NCBI GenBank assembly: GCA_946538445.1
Contig: CAMNGO010000001.1
Coordinates: 1-42,873 of the forward strand
Source of the DNA: an uncultured Lachnospiraceae bacterium
GTDB taxonomy: Bacteria; Bacillota; Clostridia; Lachnospirales; Lachnospiraceae
Length of the DNA stretch: 42,873 bases
Direction of reading: 5' to 3'
Every line of letters starts with the position of its first letter. Positions within the stretch are counted from its first letter, which is position 1. Shown here one piece after another: positions 8,573 through 16,825 of this stretch. Made by a program: the position numbers and the translations under genes. Under the pieces are notes generated by a model. It ran no database searches, had not been told where the DNA came from, and saw only the letters and a list, made by a program, of their open reading frames with translations.

Positions 8573-9328
8573 TCAGTGCCCCATAAACCTAAGAAAGCAG
8601 GTGTGGGGAATGATCTTTGCCGCAATCCGGAACAGCTTCATAGGAAGGCTGTACACGGATATCTCCCGGTTCTTATTATTGTCTTTCCACGCTTTTTTTA
8701 CCACTGCATCCGCTTCTGCCATCACCATTCTCTTATATGCGGGAAGGGGACGGTCCGCAGCTGCCCGATTGAAAAATTCCGTGTTCACAGCCCCCGGACA
8801 GACCGCTGTTATCCTGAGATCACGGTGACTGCACTCGGCCCGCAAGGCACGGACATAGCTTAATACAAATGCTTTACTTGCCGCATACACTGCAAATCCC
8901 GGTTGTGGAAGAAAAGCTGCGGAGGAAGCAAAATAGATCATCTGTCCTCCTTCTGCCATATAGGGCAGGATATAGCTTGTCAGGCTGACACAGGATTTTA
9001 CATTGGTATCTACCATCTCCTCCATCTCTTCCACGGGAATCTCATCGATCCTTCCCATGATCCCGAAACCTGCGGCATGGACGAAGATCCTAACCTCAGG
9101 CTTTTCCTGTTCAAGAAGCCTGCCAAAGGATTCCATTTCCTCCCTGACGGTAAGATCAATGGGAACAAGGCGGAATCTGGTCCCGGGAAACCTCTTCTGC
9201 ATAGAGATAAGACGTTCCTTTCTACGTCCCAGGATCCATATTTCATCCAAAGTTACTTTGGTTCTTATCATAAGTTTTACCATCTCGCTCCCCATTCCGG
9301 AGCTGGCACCTGTCACGATCGCGATCAT
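8573..9328 (-). CDS. Short-chain dehydrogenase/reductase (SDR), substrate unknown
   Basis: A 251-residue NAD(P)-dependent oxidoreductase of the classical SDR type. The cofactor-binding motif TGASSGMG is at the N-terminus, the structural motif NVKS occurs mid-protein, SS in FASSAAF is the catalytic Ser region, and YAASK supplies the catalytic Tyr and Lys. The C-terminus (FRIAAKIIPHTCFLRFMGH) is hydrophobic and basic, which might allow membrane contact. GRRKER after the first beta strands, with a basic residue there, mildly favours NADPH. A GAGG ribosome binding site precedes the ATG. The substrate cannot be inferred from the translation and RNA-modification genes around it. Confidence 0.85.
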   Translation of the reverse strand: MIAIVTGASSGMGSEMVKLMIRTKVTLDEIWILGRRKERLISMQKRFPGTRFRLVPIDLTVREEMESFGRLLEQEKPEVRIFVHAAGFGIMGRIDEIPVEEMEEMVDTNVKSCVSLTSYILPYMAEGGQMIYFASSAAFLPQPGFAVYAASKAFVLSYVRALRAECSHRDLRITAVCPGAVNTEFFNRAAADRPLPAYKRMVMAEADAVVKKAWKDNNKNREISVYSLPMKLFRIAAKIIPHTCFLRFMGH

Positions 9329-9338
9329 CTTTTTATCC

Positions 9339-11276
9339 TCATGATTTCTTTTTATGTTTATTCCGGATCGGGCTCCGTCTCTTCTGTTTTACATTCTTGT
9401 CTTTCTGATGGGAAGCCAGCTTTCTTTTCCCCTGGCCGGAATCGGAAGTTTTCGGTTTATGGGCGGAGGATTTCCTGGGCGGGATGAGACACTTCTCATC
9501 GTAGCCTATCAGGTCTTCCCTTCCTCCTTTGATAAGGGCCATTTTCACCAGCTCATAGTTATCCGGATTCCGGTACTGGATCAGGGCCTTCTGCATCTGT
9601 TTTTCCTTGGCTGACACCGGTACATAGACCGGTTTCATATCTCTGGGATCCAGACCTGTGTAAAACATGCAGGTGGAGATGGTTCCCGGAGTCGGGTAAA
9701 AGTCCTGTACCTGTTCCGGCATATATCCCAGATCTCTCACATACTCCGCCAGGGCGATAGCCTCCTTCAGCCCCGATCCCGGGTGGGATGAGATGAGGTA
9801 GGGAACAAGATACTGTTTCTTTCCCAGCCGTTGATTTGTCTTTTCATAAAGCCTTTTAAATCGTCCGTAGACTTCATTGGAAGGCTTACCCATCCGGTTT
9901 AGTACGGTGTCACATACATGTTCCGGGGCCACTTTCAGCTGACCGCTCACATGGTACCTGCACAGTTCTTCCAGAAAACCGGATTTCTGATCTGCCAGCA
10001 CATAGTCAAAACGGATACCGGAGCGGATAAATACTTTCTTCACACCCGGAAGAGCACGCAATTTGCGGAGCAGATCCATGTAATCCCTGTGGTCCGGATT
10101 GAGATTTGGACAAGGTGTGGGAAAAAGGCATTGACGGTGGTTGCAAACGCCTGCCGTCAGCTGCTTGCGGCAGGCAGGATGGCGAAAATCTGCCGTAGGC
10201 CCTCCCACATCATGAATATATCCTTTAAAGTCCGGATCTTTCAGCATGATCCCGGCTTCCTTCAAAATGGATTCGTGACTTCTGACCTGTATCCTGCGGC
10301 CTTGATGGAAAGTGAGGGCACAAAAACTGCAGCCTCCGAAGCATCCCCTGTTGCTCACCAGAGAAAATTTCACTTCCCGGATAGCCGGAACGCCTCCCTT
10401 ACTGTCGTAGGAAGGATGCCAGGTCCTCATATAAGGCAGATCATAGACGTGGTCCATCTCCTTGGTTGACAAGGGCAGAGAAGGAGGATTCTGCACGATG
10501 TATTCCTTCTCCTTATAAGGTTCCACCAGGGTTTTCGCCGTGATGGCATCGGTGTTCATATACTGTTGATAATAACTTCTGGCATAGGCTTCTTTGGAAG
10601 AGGTAATCTGTGACCAGGAGGGTAGAACCACCACATCTCCCCCCAGATCCTCCGGGTCCTTGCACCGGAATACCGTCCCCCGTACATAAGTGATATCTCT
10701 CACATGTAAGCCGCCCTCCAAGGCTTCGGCGATCTCCAGAACAGAACGTTCCCCCATACCATACATAAGCAGATCTGCCCCGGAGTCAAGGAGAATACTC
10801 CTTTTTACCGTATCGCTCCAGTAATCATAGTGAGCCAGGCGGCGCAGGGAGGCTTCGATGCCACCCAGAAGGATCGGTGTATTTTTGTAGGTCCTGCGGA
10901 TAAGATTCGAATATACGATGGTTGCCCTGTCCGGCCTGGCGGAAAAGCCGCCCCCGGGTGTATAGGAGTCCTGATGCCGTCTTTTCTTAGCGGATGTATA
11001 GTGGTTTACCATGGAATCCATATTTCCGGCAGACACCAGAAAAGCAAGTCTCGGTTCCCCACAGACACAGATACTGGAATCATCCTTCCAGTCAGGCTGT
11101 GCGATCACGGCAACCTTATAGCCGGAATCCTCCAGGATCCTGGTGATAATGGCCATGCCGAAAGAAGGATGATCCACATAGGCATCTCCGCTGACATAGA
11201 CGAAATCCGCCTGCTCCCATCCTCTTTCTTTCATCTCTATTCGGTTGGTCGGTAAAAACCCTTTATTCCTGCTCAT
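9339..11276 (-). CDS. YgiQ-family radical SAM protein (UPF0313)
   Basis: Radical SAM enzyme of the YgiQ family, whose reaction is not established. The 645-residue protein has a cobalamin-binding-like N-terminal region (YVSGDAYVDHPSFG), the radical SAM cluster motif CFGGCSFCALTFHQGR (Cys-x3-Cys-x2-Cys) near the middle, and VQDFYPTPGTISTCMFYTG downstream, a family signature. The C-terminus is a long Lys/Arg-rich tail with low complexity. I start at the ATG at 11276, five bases after GGAGG. An in-frame TTG at 11330 would overlap the preceding pseudouridine synthase stop but has no ribosome binding site. Confidence 0.9.
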   Translation of the reverse strand: MSRNKGFLPTNRIEMKERGWEQADFVYVSGDAYVDHPSFGMAIITRILEDSGYKVAVIAQPDWKDDSSICVCGEPRLAFLVSAGNMDSMVNHYTSAKKRRHQDSYTPGGGFSARPDRATIVYSNLIRRTYKNTPILLGGIEASLRRLAHYDYWSDTVKRSILLDSGADLLMYGMGERSVLEIAEALEGGLHVRDITYVRGTVFRCKDPEDLGGDVVVLPSWSQITSSKEAYARSYYQQYMNTDAITAKTLVEPYKEKEYIVQNPPSLPLSTKEMDHVYDLPYMRTWHPSYDSKGGVPAIREVKFSLVSNRGCFGGCSFCALTFHQGRRIQVRSHESILKEAGIMLKDPDFKGYIHDVGGPTADFRHPACRKQLTAGVCNHRQCLFPTPCPNLNPDHRDYMDLLRKLRALPGVKKVFIRSGIRFDYVLADQKSGFLEELCRYHVSGQLKVAPEHVCDTVLNRMGKPSNEVYGRFKRLYEKTNQRLGKKQYLVPYLISSHPGSGLKEAIALAEYVRDLGYMPEQVQDFYPTPGTISTCMFYTGLDPRDMKPVYVPVSAKEKQMQKALIQYRNPDNYELVKMALIKGGREDLIGYDEKCLIPPRKSSAHKPKTSDSGQGKRKLASHQKDKNVKQKRRSPIRNKHKKKS

Positions 11277-11326
11277 CCGCTCCTCCGATTCTTCCATCTG
11301 ATAGTAACCCATATCCTGACTATGGG

Positions 11327-12112
11327 TCAAGAATTGTTTTCCTTCAAAAGCTCAACTTCCTCATGAGTTAAAGGTCTGCATTGGCCCGGTTTCAGACAGG
11401 GGTCCAGGACCAGACTTCCCATGGAAATCCGTTTCAGGTAGACCACTTCTCTTCCCACGGCCCGGGCCATCCGTTTGACCTGATGATACCTGCCCTCCTT
11501 CAGTGTGACGATGGCTCCGTATCCGGACAGCTGATCCGGCTGATGGCTTCCTGCTTCCTCCTCCGTCGCCGGGCGGATCCCGGCAGGCATCGTCATCTTC
11601 TCATCACCGATGTCCAGTCCTTCACGGAAGGTCCTGGATTCCTCTTCTCCCACAGGGCCGTCCAGCAAGACAAAATAACATTTCTCCACATGTTTTCTTG
11701 GGGAAAGCAGTTTGTGGGCCAAATCCCCGTCATCGGTCATCAGAAGCAGGCCCTCCGTATCCTTATCCAGCCTGCCAACAGGGAAAACATCACGATAGAC
11801 TGTGGGGCTGAATACATTTTCCTGATAATCCTGTCCAAGCACCAGATCCAGGACGGTCTCCCCCTGATCCGAACTTCTGGCAGAGATCACACCCGCAGGC
11901 TTGTGGAGCATCAGATAATGATGACAATTGTATTCCAGGGGGATACCGTCAAGACAAACTTCGTCTCTCCCGGGAGTAATCTTGTATCCGGGATCCGTCA
12001 CCGGCAGTCCACTTACCTTCACTCTCTTTTTCTTAATCCATTGCCTGCTTTTACTCCGACTGTCTCCGGTAGATTCACTTATATATTTATCCAGTCTGAT
12101 CTGTTTATCCAA
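11327..12112 (-). CDS. RsuA/RluB/E/F-family RNA pseudouridine synthase
   Basis: The second pseudouridine synthase of this operon, of a different family from the one at 7531-8547. The N-terminal S4 domain (MDKQIRLDKYISESTGDSR, then KKKRVKVSG) precedes a catalytic domain with MLHKPAGVISA and GRLDKDTEGLLLM, whose first Asp is catalytic. The later GRYHQVKRMARAVG segment is typical of RsuA-like proteins. Length is 261 aa. Translation starts at TTG (12112), eight bases after GGAG; no ATG alternative preserves the S4 domain. A stable hairpin occupies the short gap behind relQ. Confidence 0.88.
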   Translation of the reverse strand: MDKQIRLDKYISESTGDSRSKSRQWIKKKRVKVSGLPVTDPGYKITPGRDEVCLDGIPLEYNCHHYLMLHKPAGVISARSSDQGETVLDLVLGQDYQENVFSPTVYRDVFPVGRLDKDTEGLLLMTDDGDLAHKLLSPRKHVEKCYFVLLDGPVGEEESRTFREGLDIGDEKMTMPAGIRPATEEEAGSHQPDQLSGYGAIVTLKEGRYHQVKRMARAVGREVVYLKRISMGSLVLDPCLKPGQCRPLTHEEVELLKENNS

Positions 12113-12133
12113 TCGTATATCTCCTCAACTACC

Positions 12134-12165
12134 GAAGGGCCGTCGTATTACTACGACGACCCTTC
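12134..12165 (-). other. Stable intercistronic hairpin with a GNRA-type loop
   Basis: GAAGGGCCGTCGTA (12134-12147) pairs with TACGACGACCCTTC (12152-12165): 14 positions, one mismatch. In the minus-strand RNA the loop is GUAA, a GNRA tetraloop. No U-tract follows, so it is not a classical terminator. It lies between relQ and the TTG-initiated pseudouridine synthase and could stabilise or process the mRNA. Confidence 0.6.
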
Positions 12166-12185
12166 TTAAGATGAATTCTTTTTCT

Positions 12186-12989
12186 CTAAATAAGGCTCTG
12201 TGCCCGGTATCCTTCCGAGATGATATCAAGCTGTTTTGAAAAGTGCTGCAGTTTAGGAAGATCGTCAAGCAGATAGATCCGGTAAAACTCATCCTGAATC
12301 TTATTAACCTCTCTCTTGTTGGCAATCTTGTAGAGATTCTGGATGTTGTTCAGGATATCCTTGATGGTATTCTCCTTCTTCTGATGATAAACCTGTGCAT
12401 CCATGATCTCATCCCGCACTTCTGACATAGCATGATCGATATCATCAATGGCTGCAGACGCATCACTCAGTTTCTGCTGGACACGTTCCGGGATACTGCC
12501 TTTGTACTTGTACTGGAGCGAATGCTCAATCGTCGCCCAGAAATTCATTCCCATGGTACGGATCTGAATCTCTGCCGGTAGTCTTTTGGGTCCATGAATC
12601 GTCTGTATCACATAAGATATGATCATATGGTAGCTTCGATATCCGCTATCTTTTTTATTTCTGATGTAATCTTTCTCAAGACGGATCTCCATGTCCTGAC
12701 GGTTTCTTATCATCTCTACGACACGATCTATGTCCTCCACGAATTGGCAAGTAATACGGATTCCTGCGATATCTTCTATCTTGTCCTCCATATCATTCAT
12801 CGAAATGTTTTTCTTTTGTAATTTATCCAGTATACTGTCAATACTCTTGACTCTTCCTTCTACTTTCTCGATCGGTGAATATAATCCCTGAATATCAAAC
12901 TCTTCTTTCATATGTCGAAATTTGATACTCAGCTCATCCACTGCCAATTGGTATGGTGACAAAAACTCTCTCCATAGTTGTATCTCCAT
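12186..12989 (-). CDS. Small alarmone synthetase, RelQ/YjbM type
   Basis: Transfers pyrophosphate from ATP to GDP or GTP to make (p)ppGpp. The protein is 267 aa, short and lacking the HD hydrolase and C-terminal regulatory domains of full-length Rel. The RelA/SpoT synthetase domain spans roughly residues 20-205 and shows DIAGIRITCQF, KDSGYRSYHMI and EIQIRTMGMNFWATIEHSL, the standard motifs around the catalytic Glu. A C-terminal helical extension follows. The ATG at 12989 follows a GGGGGTG site; the upstream in-frame ATG at 13007 lacks one. It heads an operon of RNA-modification genes and recU, with its own promoter candidate. Confidence 0.9.
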   Translation of the reverse strand: MEIQLWREFLSPYQLAVDELSIKFRHMKEEFDIQGLYSPIEKVEGRVKSIDSILDKLQKKNISMNDMEDKIEDIAGIRITCQFVEDIDRVVEMIRNRQDMEIRLEKDYIRNKKDSGYRSYHMIISYVIQTIHGPKRLPAEIQIRTMGMNFWATIEHSLQYKYKGSIPERVQQKLSDASAAIDDIDHAMSEVRDEIMDAQVYHQKKENTIKDILNNIQNLYKIANKREVNKIQDEFYRIYLLDDLPKLQHFSKQLDIISEGYRAQSLI

Positions 12990-13043
12990 AGAAACACCCC
13001 CATTCAATCAGAGTAGTATACACCTACGCATTTACACAATTAA

Positions 13044-13072
13044 ATTATATCATACTTTCTATTAATATGCAA
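13044..13072 (-). promoter_or_regulatory. Candidate promoter for the relQ operon
   Basis: TTGCAT (13067-13072) and a perfect TATAAT (13044-13049) are 17 bases apart on the minus strand, about 55 bp upstream of the relQ start. The -35 is only a partial match. Confidence 0.5.
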
Positions 13073-13111
13073 AAAAACATAGAAAATAACAAGGGAAAAT
13101 TCACTCTGAAA

Positions 13112-13594
13112 TCACGAATAAGCAAGCCCCGGATCCTCCGGGAGATTTTCAGCCAGAGCCGCCGAAACTGCCAGCTGATCACACCGTTCATTCTCCGGTG
13201 TCCCCGCATGTCCCTTCACCCAGATAAAGCGGACATCATGCTTCTCCCTGGCTTCCAGCAGGCGCTTCCACAGGTCCACATTTTTTACCTCTTTATTCTT
13301 CTCTCTCTTCCATCCTTTCCGGATCCAGTTCTGTATCCAGCCTTCATTAAATGCCTTGACCAGATACTGAGAGTCGGAGTAAAGCTCCACGTCACAGGGT
13401 CGTATCAATGCTTCCAGCCCTACGATTGCCGCCATCAATTCCATACGGTTATTGGTGGTTTTCGCATAACCGCCGGAGAGCTCCCTCCTGTGGGTGACTC
13501 CTTTCCCGTCCACGTACAAAAGTACGACACCATAGCCGCCGGGCCCGTTGGGATTTCCCCTGGCAGCGCCGTCTGTATATATCTTTACTTCCAT
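13112..13594 (-). CDS. rnhA: Ribonuclease HI
   Basis: Cleaves the RNA strand of RNA-DNA hybrids, removing primers and R-loops. The 160-residue protein carries the four acidic catalytic positions: Asp in IYTDGAARGNP, Glu in NNRMELMAA, Asp in LYSDSQYLV and Asp in ENERCDQLA, with the helper His in WVKGHAGTPE. Length and order are normal for the E. coli-type enzyme. A GAGGTG ribosome binding site overlaps the end of the aminopeptidase gene just upstream, so the two are likely co-transcribed. Confidence 0.95.
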   Translation of the reverse strand: MEVKIYTDGAARGNPNGPGGYGVVLLYVDGKGVTHRRELSGGYAKTTNNRMELMAAIVGLEALIRPCDVELYSDSQYLVKAFNEGWIQNWIRKGWKREKNKEVKNVDLWKRLLEAREKHDVRFIWVKGHAGTPENERCDQLAVSAALAENLPEDPGLAYS

Positions 13595-13606
13595 AGCAGC
13601 ACCTCT

Positions 13607-14872
13607 TTAGTCATTCAGGAAGGCAGTGAGCAATTGACATAAAGCCTCATAATCATTCTTGGAGATGGTTTCCATGGCGGAATGCATGGCCCACATGGGA
13701 ACACCGATATCGCAGCCGTACATAGGTGTGCCGGCTCCGATCATGGGTCCCAGAGTGGAACCGCCCCGTATGTTGCTGTTGTTGGCCATCTCCTGAAGAA
13801 GGATATCATATTTATCTGCAATCCCTGTCATGATTGCCTTCATCCTGCAGTCGGAAGCATAGTTTCCTGTACTGCTGCTCTTGATGGCAACTCCTTCTCC
13901 CAGGATCACTCTGGTAGTGATATCACTGCACTCTGGATAATTGGGGTGAGCACCATGGGCACCGTCCACCGACAGATAATAGCTTCGTCCCAGAGAAGCC
14001 CTCAGCATATCATCACTACAGGTAAGGGCATGGAAGATCTGTTTCAATATACCTAAGAGAAGTGTGGAATCCGCACCGGATTTTGATACACTTCCCACCT
14101 CTTCATTGTGGAAGAGTCCGATAAGGTTTATCCCATCCTCCCGGTCCGCTTCTGTGATTGCTTCCAACAGGGCGCAGACAGAAGCCAGGTTGTCGAGACG
14201 CGGTGATACGATCAGATCATCATTAATCCCCACATAGCGGGGTTGCTCATCATTATAAAGTGTCAGATCGTAAGAGAGTATCTCCGAAGGATCCACCTGC
14301 AATTCGGATCCCAGGAAGCTAAGAAAGCTTCCTTCGGTCCACTGTTTACCCAGGCCAATCACCGGGAGCAACTCTTTCTGCCTGTCGATCTTCCATCCAT
14401 TGTTCATCTCTCTCTTCATATGTATGGCGATACCGGGAATGATCGCCACAGGACGTTTGCTGTCGTAGGAAATCATCTCCGGCTCAAAGGCATCTTCCCC
14501 ACGGAGGGCAACCATGCCGGCGATACCTAATGGACGATCAAACCAGGTATGCTCCGTCATACCCCCGTAGATCTCAACATTAAGCTGTCCACAACCGAAG
14601 TTGGTCCGGTCCGCCTTTCCCTTGATCTTAAAACACGGTTGATCCAGGTGAGCGAAAGCCATCCTCATGGATTGGAGGAACTTGATCTTCTCCCCCACGG
14701 TAAAAGCAAAAAGCACATCCGGGAAGGGGGTCACAAAATATCTTCCTCCGTGAACCGGGTGAAATATCTTATCATAGTACAATTCTTCGAATCCATTTTC
14801 CGACAGATACTCTTTTGCATAGGAAACCACGCGGTTAGGCGCGGTTCCTTTCTTAAGACAATCAAATAACAT
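13607..14872 (-). CDS. M18-family metalloaminopeptidase
   Basis: Di-zinc aminopeptidase of the aspartyl/lysyl aminopeptidase family that trims N-terminal residues from peptides in the cytoplasm. Characteristic segments are FAHLDQPCFKIKG, SPRLDNLASVCALLEA (metal-binding Asp), GLFHNEEVGS (catalytic Glu-Glu), SVDGAHGAHPNYPE and the C-terminal GVPMWAMHSAMET with its metal-binding His. About 421 aa from the ATG at 14872, which has AGAAG seven bases upstream; the ATG at 14890 has no visible ribosome binding site but cannot be excluded. It lies directly upstream of rnhA and diverges from the plus-strand gene at 14953. Confidence 0.9.
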   Translation of the reverse strand: MLFDCLKKGTAPNRVVSYAKEYLSENGFEELYYDKIFHPVHGGRYFVTPFPDVLFAFTVGEKIKFLQSMRMAFAHLDQPCFKIKGKADRTNFGCGQLNVEIYGGMTEHTWFDRPLGIAGMVALRGEDAFEPEMISYDSKRPVAIIPGIAIHMKREMNNGWKIDRQKELLPVIGLGKQWTEGSFLSFLGSELQVDPSEILSYDLTLYNDEQPRYVGINDDLIVSPRLDNLASVCALLEAITEADREDGINLIGLFHNEEVGSVSKSGADSTLLLGILKQIFHALTCSDDMLRASLGRSYYLSVDGAHGAHPNYPECSDITTRVILGEGVAIKSSSTGNYASDCRMKAIMTGIADKYDILLQEMANNSNIRGGSTLGPMIGAGTPMYGCDIGVPMWAMHSAMETISKNDYEALCQLLTAFLND

Positions 14873-14952
14873 TTTCTTTCTTCTTTCCATTGTTTATGCT
14901 ATCATATTTATGTTCCGGGTTTATAAAAAATCCAACAGTTAGGAGGAACCAG

Positions 14953-15435
14953 ATGCTTTCCCTTCAGATAAATGATATCCGTTCTTTCATGTCCCGGTTA
15001 CTGACTTCGGAAACCTTCGATCACTTTTATTTCGTGGAGGCTTCCATCAAAATGGGAATAACCTACCATATTGACGGTCACATCAACAAAGAATTCTATG
15101 ATACGGATACCCGGCATAACCTGACCCGCAGCTTAAGCTACTGGAAGGAAGTGCGCCCCAGGATTTTTTCCCTGATTAAAGGGAAACAGCTGCCTCTTGG
15201 ATGCAAGATCATCCTGGCTCTCAGAGAATCCGATCTTATGGAATTGATAAAGGACAGCGGTGTCTCTTTCCGGGGAGAAGACATTGAGGGAATGTATCTG
15301 AATATCCTCTATGATCCGGAGTCCCTGCGGCTGACCACCGGGATATCCTATCGGATCTTTTCCCTTGACAAGAGTCTCGACTACACCTTCGATGAGAAAG
15401 TACAATCCTTCCTGACAGGCCTTGGAATTCAATAG
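14953..15435 (+). CDS. DUF5721-like protein of unknown function (only plus-strand gene)
   Basis: A 160-residue, soluble-looking protein starting MLSLQINDIRSFMSRLL, with no signal peptide, membrane segment or recognisable catalytic motif. It resembles the small Lachnospiraceae family DUF5721; I recall this from its overall look, not from a search. The start is fixed by AGGAGG six bases before the ATG. Alternating charged and aromatic stretches (HFYFVEASIKMGITYHIDGH) suggest a beta-rich fold. It is divergent from the M18 aminopeptidase and convergent with the protease gene, whose stop lies 13 bp away. The divergent start region is too short (about 80 bp) to say which promoter elements belong to which gene. 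Confidence 0.75.
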   Translation: MLSLQINDIRSFMSRLLTSETFDHFYFVEASIKMGITYHIDGHINKEFYDTDTRHNLTRSLSYWKEVRPRIFSLIKGKQLPLGCKIILALRESDLMELIKDSGVSFRGEDIEGMYLNILYDPESLRLTTGISYRIFSLDKSLDYTFDEKVQSFLTGLGIQ

Positions 15436-15447
15436 ATTACCACGGAA

Positions 15448-16707
15448 TCAGTTTGCGGAATCCTTCAGTATCTCGCAGGCTCGCTTGATCTGCTTGTCTT
15501 TGTCAGGATTCTCCATAGCCTCTTTCCAGTCTTCGTCCGTCATCTCCATCTTCACGTCCGGTTCGATTCCCTTCTTGTGAATACTGGTTCCCTTGGGAGT
15601 ATAATATGCCGATACGGTGAGTTTCAGGGCGGAACCATCGCCCATAGGAATGATGGACTGAACGATTCCTTTTCCGTAGGTCTTTTCACCCAATACCGTA
15701 GCAAGACCATAGTCCTTCAAACAACCTGTCAGGATCTCTGAAGCGCTGGCAGTGTTCTCATTGGTAAGAATCACCATTGGGACCTTCAAGACATCCTTCG
15801 AATTACTGTTGTAATCCTGCCTTTCTCCGTTTTTATACTGGGTATATACGACGAGATCATTTTCCGGGATAATTCTGGAAACCATGTTCACACAGGAATC
15901 CAGCAAACCGCCGCCATTGTCTCTCAGATCTACGATCAGCCCTTTCATCCCCTGGGATTCCAGGTCATTGATCGCATCGATAAACTGTTCATCCGTGTTC
16001 TCAATAAACTGGCTTACGGATATATAACCGATCTTATCATCTTTCATCTCGTAGCTGACACTGTTGATGGAGATGGTACTTTTCTCCACAGATACTTCAA
16101 ACTCGTCCCCGCTCCGGTAGATTTTAAGCAATACCGGGTCATCGGAACCTTTGATTTCCGTGACTACCTCAGTCAATGTCATGGTGGAGGTATCTTTCCC
16201 ATTTACCTCAAGGATAAAATCCCCAACCTTGATTCCTGCATTATAAGCCGGATCCCCTTTATTCACCAGGAGGATCTCCGTGTAATTATTGTCGGGATTT
16301 TTTCCAACAGTAACGCCGATTCCCCGGTATTCCCCGGAGTCTTCTTCCATCATCTGCTTGTATTCCGCCTCCGTATAATAGGCGGAGTAAGGATCATCGA
16401 GGCCTCTTACAAAACCGGTATAGATACCGTTCTCCGTATCCTCTTTATCATAATCCTCAAGGTAATATTTATCCGTCAGCATCTGTATCGCAGAAAGTTT
16501 TTGAATGATACGGTCGGTGTTCAATTCGGATGCCTTACCCATAAATCTGGAAAAATACAGAGAACCGAAAAGGGTACCTGCGACAAATAAAACCACACCC
16601 AGAATTATGACGGGCCCCAGAGCCGGCCTTCTTTTTCTGCTCTTTTTTTCGATAACCCGTAGGGTTTCCTCATTTCTTTCTTCCGAGGTGTTCTGATCAA
16701 AATCCAT
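15448..16707 (-). CDS. Carboxyl-terminal processing protease (S41), membrane-anchored
   Basis: A 419-residue CtpA/Prc-type serine protease acting outside the membrane on protein C-termini. A basic cytoplasmic stretch (KKSRKRRP) precedes one membrane segment near residues 30-55 (VIILGVVLFVAGTLFGSLYF). A PDZ domain follows (YRGIGVTVGKN, AGIKVGDFILEVNG), then the S41 protease domain with DLRDNGGGLLDS, TNENTASASEIL containing the catalytic Ser, and GEKTYGKGIVQ with the catalytic Lys. A C-terminal extension resembles the family. An AAGGAG site lies about 12 bases before the ATG, slightly far. The substrate is unknown. Confidence 0.93.
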   Translation of the reverse strand: MDFDQNTSEERNEETLRVIEKKSRKRRPALGPVIILGVVLFVAGTLFGSLYFSRFMGKASELNTDRIIQKLSAIQMLTDKYYLEDYDKEDTENGIYTGFVRGLDDPYSAYYTEAEYKQMMEEDSGEYRGIGVTVGKNPDNNYTEILLVNKGDPAYNAGIKVGDFILEVNGKDTSTMTLTEVVTEIKGSDDPVLLKIYRSGDEFEVSVEKSTISINSVSYEMKDDKIGYISVSQFIENTDEQFIDAINDLESQGMKGLIVDLRDNGGGLLDSCVNMVSRIIPENDLVVYTQYKNGERQDYNSNSKDVLKVPMVILTNENTASASEILTGCLKDYGLATVLGEKTYGKGIVQSIIPMGDGSALKLTVSAYYTPKGTSIHKKGIEPDVKMEMTDEDWKEAMENPDKDKQIKRACEILKDSAN

Positions 16708-16784
16708 ATTATAACTATTCTCCTTTTTATCTCATGACAAACTGCCTTTGGTTCCTTATGATGGTATCGGGAAAAGTCTGCACA

Positions 16785-16816
16785 CACAAAATATATGCCG
16801 GCAGATGCCGGCATAT
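16785..16816 (-). terminator. Intrinsic terminator after the PucR/CdaR-like regulator
   Basis: ATATGCCGGCA and TGCCGGCATAT are perfectly complementary (11 bp) with two bases between, followed on the minus strand by ATTTTGTG. It lies 10 bp downstream of the regulator stop codon. The weak U-tract lowers certainty. Confidence 0.7.
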
Positions 16817-16825
16817 CAGTCCGGA

